The notes: generated by a model from the sequence alone, not told the origin. A stretch of DNA of 11,451 nt from Acidimicrobiales bacterium (GCA_017883125.1 JADGOD010000215.1:1-11451); one strand, 5' to 3'. Positions 1 through 6,832 are shown, counted from the stretch's first letter. Numbers and translations are program-made.

Positions 1-156
1 CCGTCCCACTTGGAGCCACGACCGCTTGAAGATCGCCTCGCGCTCGAGCTCGTAGAACTCCGGCGAGATCGAATCCTCGTAGGACACCGGCTCGGTGCCG
101 AGCTCCGGGTAGTGCTGGGTCCAACTGCCTTCTGCGGGCTTGGGGTAGCGAGCCAT
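1..156 (-). CDS. Rieske non-heme iron oxygenase alpha subunit, N-terminal fragment (cut by window start)
   Basis: The minus strand is open from an ATG at 156-154 to the edge of the window, giving the first 52 residues. The start has a perfect GGAGG seven bases upstream. The N-terminus begins MARYPKPAEGSW and ends IFKRSWLQVGR. This matches the segment that precedes the Rieske domain in many actinobacterial ring-hydroxylating oxygenase alpha subunits, which typically read (I/V)F..(T/S)W..VGR just before the first beta strands. The Rieske and iron-binding motifs would lie outside the window, so the catalytic class cannot be checked. The gene is divergent from a second Rieske oxygenase at 383 and probably shares its control region. 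The reading is supported by the start signal and family resemblance only; substrate is unknown. Confidence 0.75.
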   Translation of the reverse strand, partial: MARYPKPAEGSWTQHYPELGTEPVSYEDSISPEFYELEREAIFKRSWLQVGR

Positions 157-163
157 GATCAGT

Positions 164-168
164 CCTCC
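164..168 (-). promoter_or_regulatory. Ribosome binding site of the partial Rieske oxygenase
   Basis: CCTCC on the plus strand reads GGAGG on the minus strand, seven bases before the ATG at 156. It fixes the start of a gene of which only 52 codons are visible. Confidence 0.75.
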
Positions 169-247
169 GATTCCTGCACCGAATGCCAGCCTTCCAGACT
201 CGGGCTCACGGAGTGGGCTCGATGGTACGGTCGAGTGACGCGTTTGA

Positions 248-291
248 ACGCTAGCATGTCAAGTCAAGTAGTTGTCAATCTGACCGGTCAG
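248..291. promoter_or_regulatory. Divergent promoter region with a 12-bp palindromic operator candidate
   Basis: The region between the two divergent Rieske genes contains CTGACCGGTCAG at 280-291, a perfect 12-bp inverted repeat of the size and symmetry that TetR-family repressors bind. Next to it are three minus-strand TTGAC elements (273-278, 262-267, 257-262). The one at 273-278 is a perfect TTGACA. A weak TANNNT match (TAGCGT at 253-248) lies 19 bases downstream of it. The palindrome is followed by GTACA (291-295), also seen in the two other divergent gaps of this window. Promoter assignment is tentative; the palindrome itself is certain. Confidence 0.45.
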
Positions 292-382
292 TACACACTA
301 ACTGCGAACCTGGCCCGAGGGGTTAGGCGAGCATCGTGCCGAACAGGCGCACCGCGCTTGTGAGGGAGATAGAGGAGGGGCC

Positions 383-1645
383 ATGACAACCCAGGCGGAG
401 AACGAACTGATCACCCGCGTCGAGGGCGACGCGCCGCTGGGCCGTCTCATGGCGGAGAACTACTGGATCCCGTTCGCCATGTCGGAGCACCTGATGCACG
501 GCGAGCGTCCGATGCCGGTGCGCCTCTTGGGCGAGAACTACGTCGCCTTTCGGGGCGAGGACGGCCAGATCGGCTTCCTCGACGAGCTCTGCCCGCATCG
601 GCGCGCCTCGCTGCTGCTGGCGCGCACCGAGGGAAACTGCCTGCGCTGCATCTACCACGGGTGGGCGATCGACGTGAGCGGCACGGTGGTCGACGTGCCC
701 AACCAGACCACACGCAAGGAGGCCTTCGCCAGCAGCGTGCCAGTGGTCCACTTCCCTGTCTGCGAGACCGGCGGCCTCGCCTGGGTGTGGCTGGGGGGCG
801 CCGAGGCGCCGCCCTTCCCCGACCTCCCCTTCGCCGACGAGGAGCTGCACCGCTTCTGGTGCGTCTCGCGGATCCCCTGCAACTGGCTCCAGGGCCTCGA
901 GGGCACGCTCGACTCGGTGCACGCCGGCATGCTGCACCGGACGTGGATCGAGGGGGCCGCCAAGCTGGCCGAGCACTCGAACCTGAGCTTCGCACTCGAC
1001 CAGCCGCCGACCTACGAGACGCAGCTGACCCCCTACGGCCTGCGGGCGGCGGCGCTCCGAGCGACGGCGGAAGCCAAGACCTACGTGCGGGTCACCGAGC
1101 ACTTCATGCCCTTCGTGACGGTGCTGCCGGTCGGTCGCGCCCTGCCGCGGACCGGCTCAGTGTTCGTCATCTCGCCTGTGGACGACACCCACCACCTCCT
1201 CTTCTTCGGGACCTTCGGGGACTCGCCGCACAGCGCCGTGACGCTCGACCAGCTCAGCATGCAGGACCCCGACTTCGTGCCCGACCCCCAGGACTACGCC
1301 GGGCTCCGCGGCGACCGCCTCAACGCCTGGGGGCAGGACCAGGGCCTCATGGATGCAGGGCACTTCACCGGCATCGGGCGAAGCCTTCTCGAGGAGGACG
1401 CCATCGTCCAGACCAGCATGGGCCCCATCCTCGACCGCAGCAAGGAGACGCTCTCGTCCAGCGACGTCGCGGTGGCCCAGAACCGTCGGATGCTGCTCGA
1501 CGCGCTGAGCGCCTCAGAGGGCGGCGCCCTGCCGCCCGGGAGCGCCCTGGCCACCGAGCCCGTGCGCGTCCCGAACGCGCTCGAGATGCTGGTCGAGGAG
1601 GGCCAGCGCTGGGAGGACGTGGCTCTTGACCCGGTGACGAGTTGA
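383..1645 (+). CDS. Rieske non-heme iron oxygenase, phthalate-4,5-dioxygenase type oxygenase component
   Basis: This is a 420-residue oxygenase that would use electrons from a partner reductase to insert oxygen into a ring substrate. The Rieske [2Fe-2S] ligands are C70, H72, C89 and H92 (CPH and CIYH motifs). The mononuclear iron site follows the E-x3-D-x2-H-x4-H pattern with E173, D177, H180 and H185. A third carboxylate near D339 is plausible. The C-terminal stretch with SMGPILDRS and SSD (residues 345-361) is typical of the phthalate/vanillate/dicamba group of single-subunit oxygenases, and the length fits. A GAGGAGGGG ribosome binding site ends two bases before the ATG. No reductase or ferredoxin is adjacent on this strand. 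The nearest ferredoxin (4982-5176) looks P450-associated, so the electron donor is unknown. Substrate is not predictable from the motifs. Confidence 0.9.
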   Translation: MTTQAENELITRVEGDAPLGRLMAENYWIPFAMSEHLMHGERPMPVRLLGENYVAFRGEDGQIGFLDELCPHRRASLLLARTEGNCLRCIYHGWAIDVSGTVVDVPNQTTRKEAFASSVPVVHFPVCETGGLAWVWLGGAEAPPFPDLPFADEELHRFWCVSRIPCNWLQGLEGTLDSVHAGMLHRTWIEGAAKLAEHSNLSFALDQPPTYETQLTPYGLRAAALRATAEAKTYVRVTEHFMPFVTVLPVGRALPRTGSVFVISPVDDTHHLLFFGTFGDSPHSAVTLDQLSMQDPDFVPDPQDYAGLRGDRLNAWGQDQGLMDAGHFTGIGRSLLEEDAIVQTSMGPILDRSKETLSSSDVAVAQNRRMLLDALSASEGGALPPGSALATEPVRVPNALEMLVEEGQRWEDVALDPVTS

Positions 1646-1733
1646 GCCACCCGCTGGTCCGGCGCTCCATGCGCCGCAGCACGCCAACGTCTCATCGCCA
1701 CCCTCGCTACTGAGCCTCGCGCTCGTGGAGGGG

Positions 1734-2171
1734 TCAGCTTCCCGAGGAGCCGGTGCGTCGCTCATGGCGCGGCGACCCGCTGTGCGCTGCCTGAGCCATC
1801 AGCGCGCGCTGCTCTTGCTGGTACGCCCAGACCCAGGCCTGCGCCGTCACGTGGAGGTGGCCGCCGAGGATCTCTTGCTCACCGAGCGGGAACTCCGTGA
1901 GGCCGGCTGAGCCCAGCGTGAGCTGGATCGACGCTGTGAGGCTGTCATCCTGGGAAGCGAACTCCTTGAGCGACACCGCAGTCATCTCCTGCGCTACCAG
2001 CTCGCCTGCGCTGCGCGCGGGTGCGAAGTGGAGGTTCCATTGGCAGCAGGCGATGTGCGGCCATCACGCGACACCAGCCACGACAAGGACTTCGACGGGA
2101 CGCAGGAGAAGCCGCCACGTGCCGTCGACCCGGCGGTTCTGGACTGCGTGCTCATCGAGCACCATGGACAT
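1734..2171 (-). pseudogene. Decayed reading frame, possibly the C-terminus of a Rieske oxygenase alpha subunit
   Basis: One minus-strand frame runs from an ATG at 2171 (overlapping by one base the TGA of the SnoaL-like gene) to a stop at 1734-1736. It is interrupted by a single TGA at 2066-2064. Before the stop the peptide reads NRRVDGTWRLLLRPVEVLVV. After it come WPHIACCQWNLHFAP, QDDSLTASIQ, FPLGEQEIL and HLHVTAQAWV. These have protein-like hydrophobic and acidic patterning and resemble the final helices of Rieske oxygenase alpha subunits (D-x-L-x-x-x-IQ, then G-x-QEIL-x-x-HLH). A CGA to TGA change would explain the break. The family match is from memory and weak. The alternative is an unrelated short gene starting at the ATG at 1985 or the GTG nine bases later. 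The 88 bases between this frame and the upstream Rieske gene show nothing. Confidence 0.35.
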
Positions 2172-2638
2172 CAGCCGGCCGAGGTCGGAGCAGCGTCTGC
2201 ATCCCAGACGACGTGCTGGCTGCGGTCTCCAAGGAGGAACCCTGTGATGAGACGGTCGGCGAACCGCCATTCGCTGCCAACACGTTCGAACCTATCGAGG
2301 TAGCGACCAGCAGCGATGGGCTGGAGGGGAAGCTTGTCCGTTTGCTGGAAGACGGTCACATAGCAGCGCGAGCTAGCGCTGTCACCGTCAAGCTCGATGA
2401 TCACGTTCGTGATGACGTGTTTCGTGCGCGGCGTACCATCGGAATACAGAAGTGTGACCCCGAAGAACTCTTGCACTTGCGCTGCGCCCTTGAATCTCGC
2501 GGATAGAGATCCGTCGTCGCGTTCGACACGATACGTCGCGTTCTCGAACATCGCTGCAGCCTCTGCGAAGTGCCCCGAGTCGACGCGTTCGGCATAGGTC
2601 ATGAGAAGCGTCTGGATCGCGTGCCAATCCTCGAACAT
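2171..2638 (-). CDS. SnoaL-like (NTF2-fold) polyketide cyclase/dehydratase family protein
   Basis: A 155-residue single-domain alpha+beta barrel protein of the SnoaL_4 type. These small cone-shaped proteins catalyse dehydrations, isomerisations or cyclisations, or simply bind ligands. Y15 and D20 in the first helices and H74 (TKHVITNVII) occupy places where catalytic members such as BaiE and scytalone dehydratase have Tyr, Asp and His. The C-terminal strands read AGRYLDRFERVGSEWRFADR, typical of the fold. The frame is open further upstream to a TTG at 2671, but the ATG at 2638 has GAGGA four bases before it and begins just before the first conserved helix. The gene stands alone, about 400 bases from the CMD gene, and its end overlaps the decayed frame. 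Substrate unknown. Confidence 0.8.
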   Translation of the reverse strand: MFEDWHAIQTLLMTYAERVDSGHFAEAAAMFENATYRVERDDGSLSARFKGAAQVQEFFGVTLLYSDGTPRTKHVITNVIIELDGDSASSRCYVTVFQQTDKLPLQPIAAGRYLDRFERVGSEWRFADRLITGFLLGDRSQHVVWDADAAPTSAG

Positions 2639-3042
2639 AGTTTCCTCACCATCGCGCGCTTCATCGATCAAATCAATTGCTGTCTAACACGACTGCTCTG
2701 CCTGGGCAGGGATCGGATCGCTCGCCCGCGTTTGCGCTTGGACACAGCGCTCGCATCGAGGTTCCAGTGCTAGCCGGACGTACTGATGTCAGAGGTGATC
2801 AGGGGGTCGGCGCAACGAGGAAGGCAGTCCGTCGAGGATGGCCGAGCGGGTGGTAGAGCGCTCCTCATCGGACACGAGCGTCGGTGCGGACGTTGATTGC
2901 GATGACTGGTTGAACCCGCCCACCAACAGCGGTGACGGTGGTTGCGGAACTGGCCTAATCCCTCTGATCGGTGAGTTCCGCCCGAACGAGAACGGTGACC
3001 GAGCAGCTGGAGTGTCGACCGCGGGCATGTGCGAACCGTTCA
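2639..3042. other. Intergenic stretch without a convincing gene
   Basis: About 400 bases separate the SnoaL-like gene from the CMD-family gene. A plus-strand frame from the ATG at 2838 runs into the antisense of the CMD gene. It has no well-placed ribosome binding site and no recognisable motif. A CCACC/GGTGG inverted repeat at 2920-2941 could form a 5-bp stem after the seven-gene unit, but it has a 12-base loop and no T-run, so I do not call it a terminator. The promoter of the SnoaL-like gene must lie here; no clear -35/-10 pair stands out. Confidence 0.5.
2643..2647 (-). promoter_or_regulatory. Ribosome binding site deciding the SnoaL-like start
   Basis: GAGGA on the minus strand sits four bases before the ATG at 2638. 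It argues for that ATG over the TTG at 2671, which has no purine-rich leader. Confidence 0.6.
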
Positions 3043-3666
3043 TCATCGATCCCCCGGCGCCGGGAGCTCGGGTGCGTCGACCGGTTCGGTGGGTGGGTCG
3101 GCAGCCAGCCCGACGCTGTTGGCCACCGTGGCGAAGCAGAGGTAGCTGCCGATCACGAACGACAGCTCCAAGAGTTGCGCAGCGTCGAGGTGCCCGGCCA
3201 GCACGTCCCAAGTGGCGGCGTCGATTCGACTCGAGTCGACGACCTGGTCCACGGCTTCAAGCACGGACCGTTCGAACGGCGTCCACAGCACAGCACCTGG
3301 ACCATCGGGGATCGCGTACAGCTGTTCGGTCGTGAGACCAGCGGCCAGGCCGATGCGGGCGTGTTGCTTCCACTCGTAGTTCGAGCCGGTCTTCCACGCG
3401 ACACGCAAGATGGCTAGCTCACGACAGAGGGGGTCAAGCGTGGCGCGCTCGCTGGCGAGCAGCTCGGTGAACGACATCCACGCGGCGCCAAGCTCGACGT
3501 GATGGGCAAACAACCCCAGGGCCTGGGGCATCGGGGCGGCATCTGGAGCTCCCGACAGGTACAGCTCAGGCCGTCGGAGGTACCCCGGGAGGATACTGCG
3601 CGCCGCCTCGCTCCACTGGTCGACCGGGAGCGGCGTCAGACCGGAGCTGGTTTCCTTGCTGGTCAC
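3043..3666 (-). CDS. Carboxymuconolactone decarboxylase (CMD/AhpD-fold) family protein
   Basis: A 207-residue helical protein with the CMD-family core at about residues 45-160: PMPQALGLFAHHVELG, then CRELAILRVAWKTGSNYEW followed by KQHARIGLAAGLTTEQL. R82-E83 and Y97-E98-W99 with H102 match the family signature. The redox CxxC of true AhpD peroxidases is absent, so a disulfide-based peroxidase role is unlikely. Family members act as lactone decarboxylases, isomerase-like enzymes or proteins of unknown role, and are frequent in aromatic and steroid degradation clusters. The GTG start at 3666 is preferred because GGAGG lies six bases upstream. It sits 20 bases after the TIM-barrel gene, as the last gene of the minus-strand unit. 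The C-terminal ~20 residues are Pro/Glu-rich and probably disordered. Reaction unknown. Confidence 0.85.
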   Translation of the reverse strand: MTSKETSSGLTPLPVDQWSEAARSILPGYLRRPELYLSGAPDAAPMPQALGLFAHHVELGAAWMSFTELLASERATLDPLCRELAILRVAWKTGSNYEWKQHARIGLAAGLTTEQLYAIPDGPGAVLWTPFERSVLEAVDQVVDSSRIDAATWDVLAGHLDAAQLLELSFVIGSYLCFATVANSVGLAADPPTEPVDAPELPAPGDR

Positions 3667-3672
3667 GATCTT

Positions 3673-3677
3673 CCTCC
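3673..3677 (-). promoter_or_regulatory. Ribosome binding site deciding the CMD-family start
   Basis: GGAGG on the minus strand, six bases before GTG 3666. The competing TTG at 3690 would overlap the end of the preceding gene and lacks such a site. Confidence 0.7.
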
Positions 3678-3686
3678 GATCACGGC

Positions 3687-4496
3687 TCAACCACGGGGCC
3701 GCACCGCACCAGCATCGAAGCGATCGAGCATCTCAGTCGCGCGTTCGAGGCTGCGGGCGATCGGGGCTCGGTAGCCTTCCTCTTCGATCACCGGTCCGAG
3801 GATCTCGAGATCGAAGGCCCCCTCATAGCCGGCATCGAGCACCATCCCCATGAGGCGCTCGACGGGGATGTCCCCGTCGCCGATGGCGCAGCGGTTGGGG
3901 ATGTTGAAGGTGCCGAGCTTGTAGTCGCCGATCTGCACGAGCGCGACAAGGTCGATGTTCTTGCGCACGGTCGCCGCGAGGTCGCGCTCATACCATGAGG
4001 AGTAGAAGTCGACCACGACACTCATGCCGGCCATTCGAGCGAGGTCGACGGCGTCACGAACCGTGTGGACGAAGCTCACGTCGGTGCGGAGTGGATTGGT
4101 CGGCTCGAGGGCCAGCCTCACTCCGAGCTCCTTGGCGTGTGCGACATGGGGGGCCATGTCCTCGCAGAACCGCTCGGCCGCCTCCTCCCACAGCAGCGAG
4201 CCGCCAGTCCCCGACACCATGTACAGGACGTCAGAACCGACGCCAGCGGTGAACTCCGGCGAACCCGTGATCCCATCCTTGTAGCACGACACGCTCGAGA
4301 CCCGAAGCCCATGGTCGAGGATGGCTTGTCGACCCACGTCCCATCCGACAGCCTCAACCTTCGGGGTGATCAGCCCCACGTGCTCGATGCCGAGATCTGC
4401 CCAGAGCGCGAGGTCCTCGTCGAAGCTCTGGTGCATCGAGCAGATGCTGTTCAGCGAGACACGAGGGTGAAGGGGAGGCATCCGGGAGACGTCCAT
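3687..4496 (-). CDS. Sugar phosphate isomerase/epimerase-like TIM barrel protein (xylose isomerase-like, AP_endonuc_2 fold)
   Basis: A 269-residue protein of the xylose-isomerase-like TIM barrel family, which binds a divalent metal and typically moves a carbonyl or hydroxyl by isomerisation or epimerisation. Candidate metal ligands at the ends of successive strands are E131 (LALEPTNP), D163 (VVVDFY), Q188 (LVQIGDYK) and E231 (FDLEILGP). An E-D-Q-E set is what I recall from hydroxypyruvate isomerase and IolE-type members, whereas IolI and tagatose epimerase use His in third place. GDGDIP (206-211) matches the family GxGxID loop. The ATG lies four bases after the SnoaL-like gene stop and lacks a strong ribosome binding site, suggesting translational coupling. 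In this setting the substrate need not be a sugar; a hydroxyketone or keto acid intermediate is possible. Confidence 0.8.
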   Translation of the reverse strand: MDVSRMPPLHPRVSLNSICSMHQSFDEDLALWADLGIEHVGLITPKVEAVGWDVGRQAILDHGLRVSSVSCYKDGITGSPEFTAGVGSDVLYMVSGTGGSLLWEEAAERFCEDMAPHVAHAKELGVRLALEPTNPLRTDVSFVHTVRDAVDLARMAGMSVVVDFYSSWYERDLAATVRKNIDLVALVQIGDYKLGTFNIPNRCAIGDGDIPVERLMGMVLDAGYEGAFDLEILGPVIEEEGYRAPIARSLERATEMLDRFDAGAVRPRG

Positions 4497-4500
4497 CGAG

Positions 4501-4977
4501 CTAGTGCCGCTTACCTGCGGCGAGCTCGGGAGCGAACAGCTCGTCGAAGTTGCCGAGCTTCACCGAGATCTGCCAGTCATGGTGGGCGATCCGCCATCCC
4601 TCAGGGGTGCGCACCAGGCGGTTGGGCTGGATGCCGAGGCTCTCGTAGAACTGCCCGGCCCGCGGCCCGAGCCCGTAGTGCATGGCACGGACGCGGACGG
4701 TGACCACCGCTGTGTCGCCGTTGATGACGGGCGCCATGCTCGCCACGTGATGGTAGGTGACGATCTCGTCGCTCCCCACCATGTGCTGCATCGCACCCAC
4801 CACAGCGGCACGGCCCTCCACCAGCGACTCCGGCGTCCAGCGCGCGGTGGTGTCGTCGGTGAAGACCTCGTGCATCTGGTCCCAGGCCTTGGCGTCCACC
4901 AGCTCGAAGTAATGCAGCACGACGTCCTGGATCGCCGCCCGGTCGGCGAGCAGCGCAGTCAGATCCTCGGCGTCCAT
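4501..4977 (-). CDS. SnoaL-like protein, BaiE/dehydratase-like active site
   Basis: A 158-residue NTF2-fold protein of the SnoaL_4 family. Its first helices read AIQDVVLHYFELVDAKAWD, close to the equivalent stretch of the bile-acid 7alpha-dehydratase BaiE. Y23 and D28 have the same spacing as BaiE Y30 and D35, and H76/H77 lie where BaiE has its catalytic H83. A dehydratase or isomerase acting on a cyclic ketone or CoA intermediate is therefore plausible but not shown. The later strands (GIQPNRLVRTPEGWRIAHHDW) are typical of the fold. The frame opens upstream to a TTG, but the ATG at 4977 is chosen because GAGGG precedes it by eight bases and it starts four bases after the ferredoxin stop. It is followed four bases later by the TIM-barrel gene. 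Confidence 0.82.
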   Translation of the reverse strand: MDAEDLTALLADRAAIQDVVLHYFELVDAKAWDQMHEVFTDDTTARWTPESLVEGRAAVVGAMQHMVGSDEIVTYHHVASMAPVINGDTAVVTVRVRAMHYGLGPRAGQFYESLGIQPNRLVRTPEGWRIAHHDWQISVKLGNFDELFAPELAAGKRH

Positions 4978-4981
4978 TGGC

Positions 4982-5176
4982 CTAACCCTCAATCGTGATC
5001 GCGGCCTTCGGGCAGATCAGAGCTGCGCGCTCGACCTTCTCCCGGAGCGACTCGTCGGGCTCCTCGATGAGAACCCGGACCACGTCGTCGTCATCATCGA
5101 GCGCGAAGACCTCCGGGCACTCATCCACGCAGACGCCGTGGGCGTCGCACCGCTGCTCGTCGAGGATGACTCTCAT
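4982..5176 (-). CDS. Small P450-type ferredoxin, single cluster, CXXHXXC motif
   Basis: A 64-residue soluble ferredoxin that would pass electrons from a reductase to the P450 encoded just upstream. Cluster ligands are C10, C16 and C55 (CP). The fourth position of a 4Fe-4S motif is H13, giving CXXHXXC...CP. This pattern is known from mycobacterial P450-partner ferredoxins with 3Fe-4S or atypical clusters. An extra Cys at C20 (DECPEVF) could also take part. A run of five Asp (27-31) forms an acidic patch suited to docking. The start ATG at 5176 is chosen over an upstream in-frame start because GGAGA precedes it by four bases and the family is about 60-70 residues long. No ferredoxin reductase is encoded in the window. 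Confidence 0.9.
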   Translation of the reverse strand: MRVILDEQRCDAHGVCVDECPEVFALDDDDDVVRVLIEEPDESLREKVERAALICPKAAITIEG

Positions 5177-5244
5177 TCTTCTCCATTCTAATCGTCGGGC
5201 CCGGGGGCCTGTCGATGTCCTGTGCGTCTTCGCCACGGCCCCGC

Positions 5245-5445
5245 TCACGACCGGATGAGACGTCGGGCCATGAACAAGATGTGCTCGCGCTCGTAGGCCT
5301 CGGCCATGTCCGGGTGCTTCGCGCCCAGGTGCGCGAGCGAGACCTCAACGATCTCGTCCTCGGTCAGGCCGGTCAGTGTCTCCCCGCAGGGACAGTCGAG
5401 CACCCAGTGGAACTCGAACTCCTTCGGCCCGTCAGCAGTGCTCAC
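5245..5445 (-). CDS. Small Cys/His protein between P450 and ferredoxin genes, DUF1059-like
   Basis: A 66-residue protein starting at GTG 5445, which overlaps the P450 stop by four bases (GTGA), so it is probably translated by coupling. It contains LDCPCGETLTG (C18, C20), a DE-x-x-V segment, then SLAHLGAKHPDM with H39 and H44, ending in a basic tail RRLIRS. Two Cys and two His at these spacings suggest a small zinc or metal site. The layout recalls DUF1059-type proteins (C-x-C-G, later H...H), but I recall this only loosely. No signal peptide or membrane segment is visible. Its position, locked between a P450 and its likely ferredoxin, suggests a role tied to that system, such as an accessory or electron-transfer protein. 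Function unknown. Confidence 0.75.
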   Translation of the reverse strand: MSTADGPKEFEFHWVLDCPCGETLTGLTEDEIVEVSLAHLGAKHPDMAEAYEREHILFMARRLIRS

Positions 5446-6785
5446 GTGTGGAACCGCAGCGGCAGGCTGCTCATGCCCTGCAGGAACGGCGTACCCCACC
5501 GCCCCGGAGGCCCGGCGAGGTCCCAGTCCGGGAACCGGGCGAGCAGGCGCTCGAAGATGATGGTCGAGTCAGTCCGCGCCAGCAGCGCACCCGGGCAGGA
5601 GTGCTCGCCGTAGCCGAAGGACTGGTGGTCCTTGTCGAAGGACCGGGTGACGTCGAACTCGTTCGGTCGCTCCCAGACGTCCTCATCGCGGTTGGCGCTG
5701 GCGTAGACCATCATGACGTAGTCACCCTTGTGGATCGTCTGCCCCCCGATCTCCACATCCTGCGTCGCCGTCCGGCACCCGGACCAGTTCAGGGGGTAGT
5801 AGCGCAAGGTCTCGTCGATGGCGTTCGCGACCAACTCGGGGTGCTCGACGAGGAGACGTCGCTGGTCGGGGTGCTGGGCCAGGGCCATGGCCACGAAGGA
5901 GAGGAGCGCCCTGGTGGTCTCGCCGGCGTTGACGAAGGTGTGGATGAACGAGATCGCCAGCCCGTGAGGCACCGGGGCGCCCTGGAACTCGGAGCGCGCG
6001 ATGATGCTGGCGAGGTCGTCGCCCTCGCCACCGCTCGCCCGTCGCTCGGCTAGGAGCTCGTTGCAGTAGGCGTGGAACTCCTCCACCAGCCCCTGGATCC
6101 GCGCCACCTCTGCCGCATCCCGGTTGGGGTCGATGGTGATCGCCAGCATCTGGGCCGAAGCCAGCTCGATGAACCGCTCGCGCATCTCGGGTGGCACGCC
6201 GGTCAGCTCAGTCATCAGCGCCGCGGGGATCTGCCCCACGCTCGTCACGAAGTCGGTCTCGACCTCCGGCTCGACTCGGGCGATGAACTCGTCCGCGATC
6301 TCTGTGATGCGCGTCCTGAGGCTCCGCACCAGGCTGGGTCGCAGCGCCTTCATGAGGACGCTGCGGATGTCGCCGTGGCGAGGAGGATCCGAGAGGATCA
6401 GCCCTTCGAAGTCGGGGTCACCCATCGAGAGCTTCCCCTTGGCGACGAAACGCCGTCTCTCGGCATGGGTCAGGTTCTCCTGGCCGAGCGCCTGCTTGGC
6501 CCACTCCGGGAGCTGGCCTATCACCGTGGCCGGGTCGCTCGCATCACCGATGGCGAAGCCGTATCGGCTGGAGAACAGCTCAGGGTGGCTCCCCACGAAC
6601 CGCTGGTCCTCCCACTTCGAGAGGATCCACAGGCCGGTCGGGTATCCCGGAGGCTCGTACCAGTACACCGGTGCCGCGTTCCGCTGTGCGGCGATCGCCG
6701 CGTACATCGGCTCGGGGTCCTGGGCGTAGAACGCAGCGTCTTCCCACGCGGGCCACTGCACGGCGGTTGCATCTGCTGTTGTCAC
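5442..6785 (-). CDS. Cytochrome P450 monooxygenase
   Basis: A 447-residue soluble bacterial class I P450. The heme-binding motif FGYGEHSCPG places the thiolate ligand at C397. The I-helix oxygen-activation motif is A287-G288-E289-T290-T291, with Glu rather than the commoner Asp. The K-helix ExxR is E325-T-L-R328. Family length and the N-terminal half are normal. The GTG start has GAGGA five bases upstream. It follows the retro-Claisenase-like gene by 47 bases and is followed by a Cys/His protein and a ferredoxin, its likely redox partner. In camphor catabolism P450s hydroxylate the bicyclic skeleton before a dehydrogenase makes the diketone. By analogy this enzyme may introduce the hydroxyl that becomes the second ketone. 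The CYP family number cannot be given without a search. Confidence 0.95.
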   Translation of the reverse strand: MTTADATAVQWPAWEDAAFYAQDPEPMYAAIAAQRNAAPVYWYEPPGYPTGLWILSKWEDQRFVGSHPELFSSRYGFAIGDASDPATVIGQLPEWAKQALGQENLTHAERRRFVAKGKLSMGDPDFEGLILSDPPRHGDIRSVLMKALRPSLVRSLRTRITEIADEFIARVEPEVETDFVTSVGQIPAALMTELTGVPPEMRERFIELASAQMLAITIDPNRDAAEVARIQGLVEEFHAYCNELLAERRASGGEGDDLASIIARSEFQGAPVPHGLAISFIHTFVNAGETTRALLSFVAMALAQHPDQRRLLVEHPELVANAIDETLRYYPLNWSGCRTATQDVEIGGQTIHKGDYVMMVYASANRDEDVWERPNEFDVTRSFDKDHQSFGYGEHSCPGALLARTDSTIIFERLLARFPDWDLAGPPGRWGTPFLQGMSSLPLRFHT

Positions 6786-6832
6786 GGCTTCCTCATCTTC
6801 GCGCTGTTGACGTCTCTGGCTGGATCAGGTGA

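Noticed and set aside
323..1102. Long minus-strand open frame opposite the Rieske oxygenase
   Set aside because: It is the GC-rich antisense shadow of a gene with intact Rieske and iron motifs; its composition is unlike a real protein and there is no start signal.
1897..2506. Overlapping plus-strand frames across the decayed region and the SnoaL-like gene
   Set aside because: They are Arg/His-rich shadows of minus-strand coding sequence without start signals.
2838..3335. Plus-strand open frame of about 165 codons
   Set aside because: It runs antisense into the CMD-family gene, lacks a well-spaced ribosome binding site and has no motif; only the first 68 codons lie in free DNA.
3043..3666. 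AhpD-type peroxidase for the CMD-family protein
   Set aside because: The catalytic CxxC is missing; the motif reads NYEWKQH instead.
5198..5209. GGCCC/GGGCC inverted repeat between the small Cys/His gene and the ferredoxin gene
   Set aside because: Five base pairs with a two-base loop and no T-run is not a credible terminator or processing hairpin in such GC-rich DNA.
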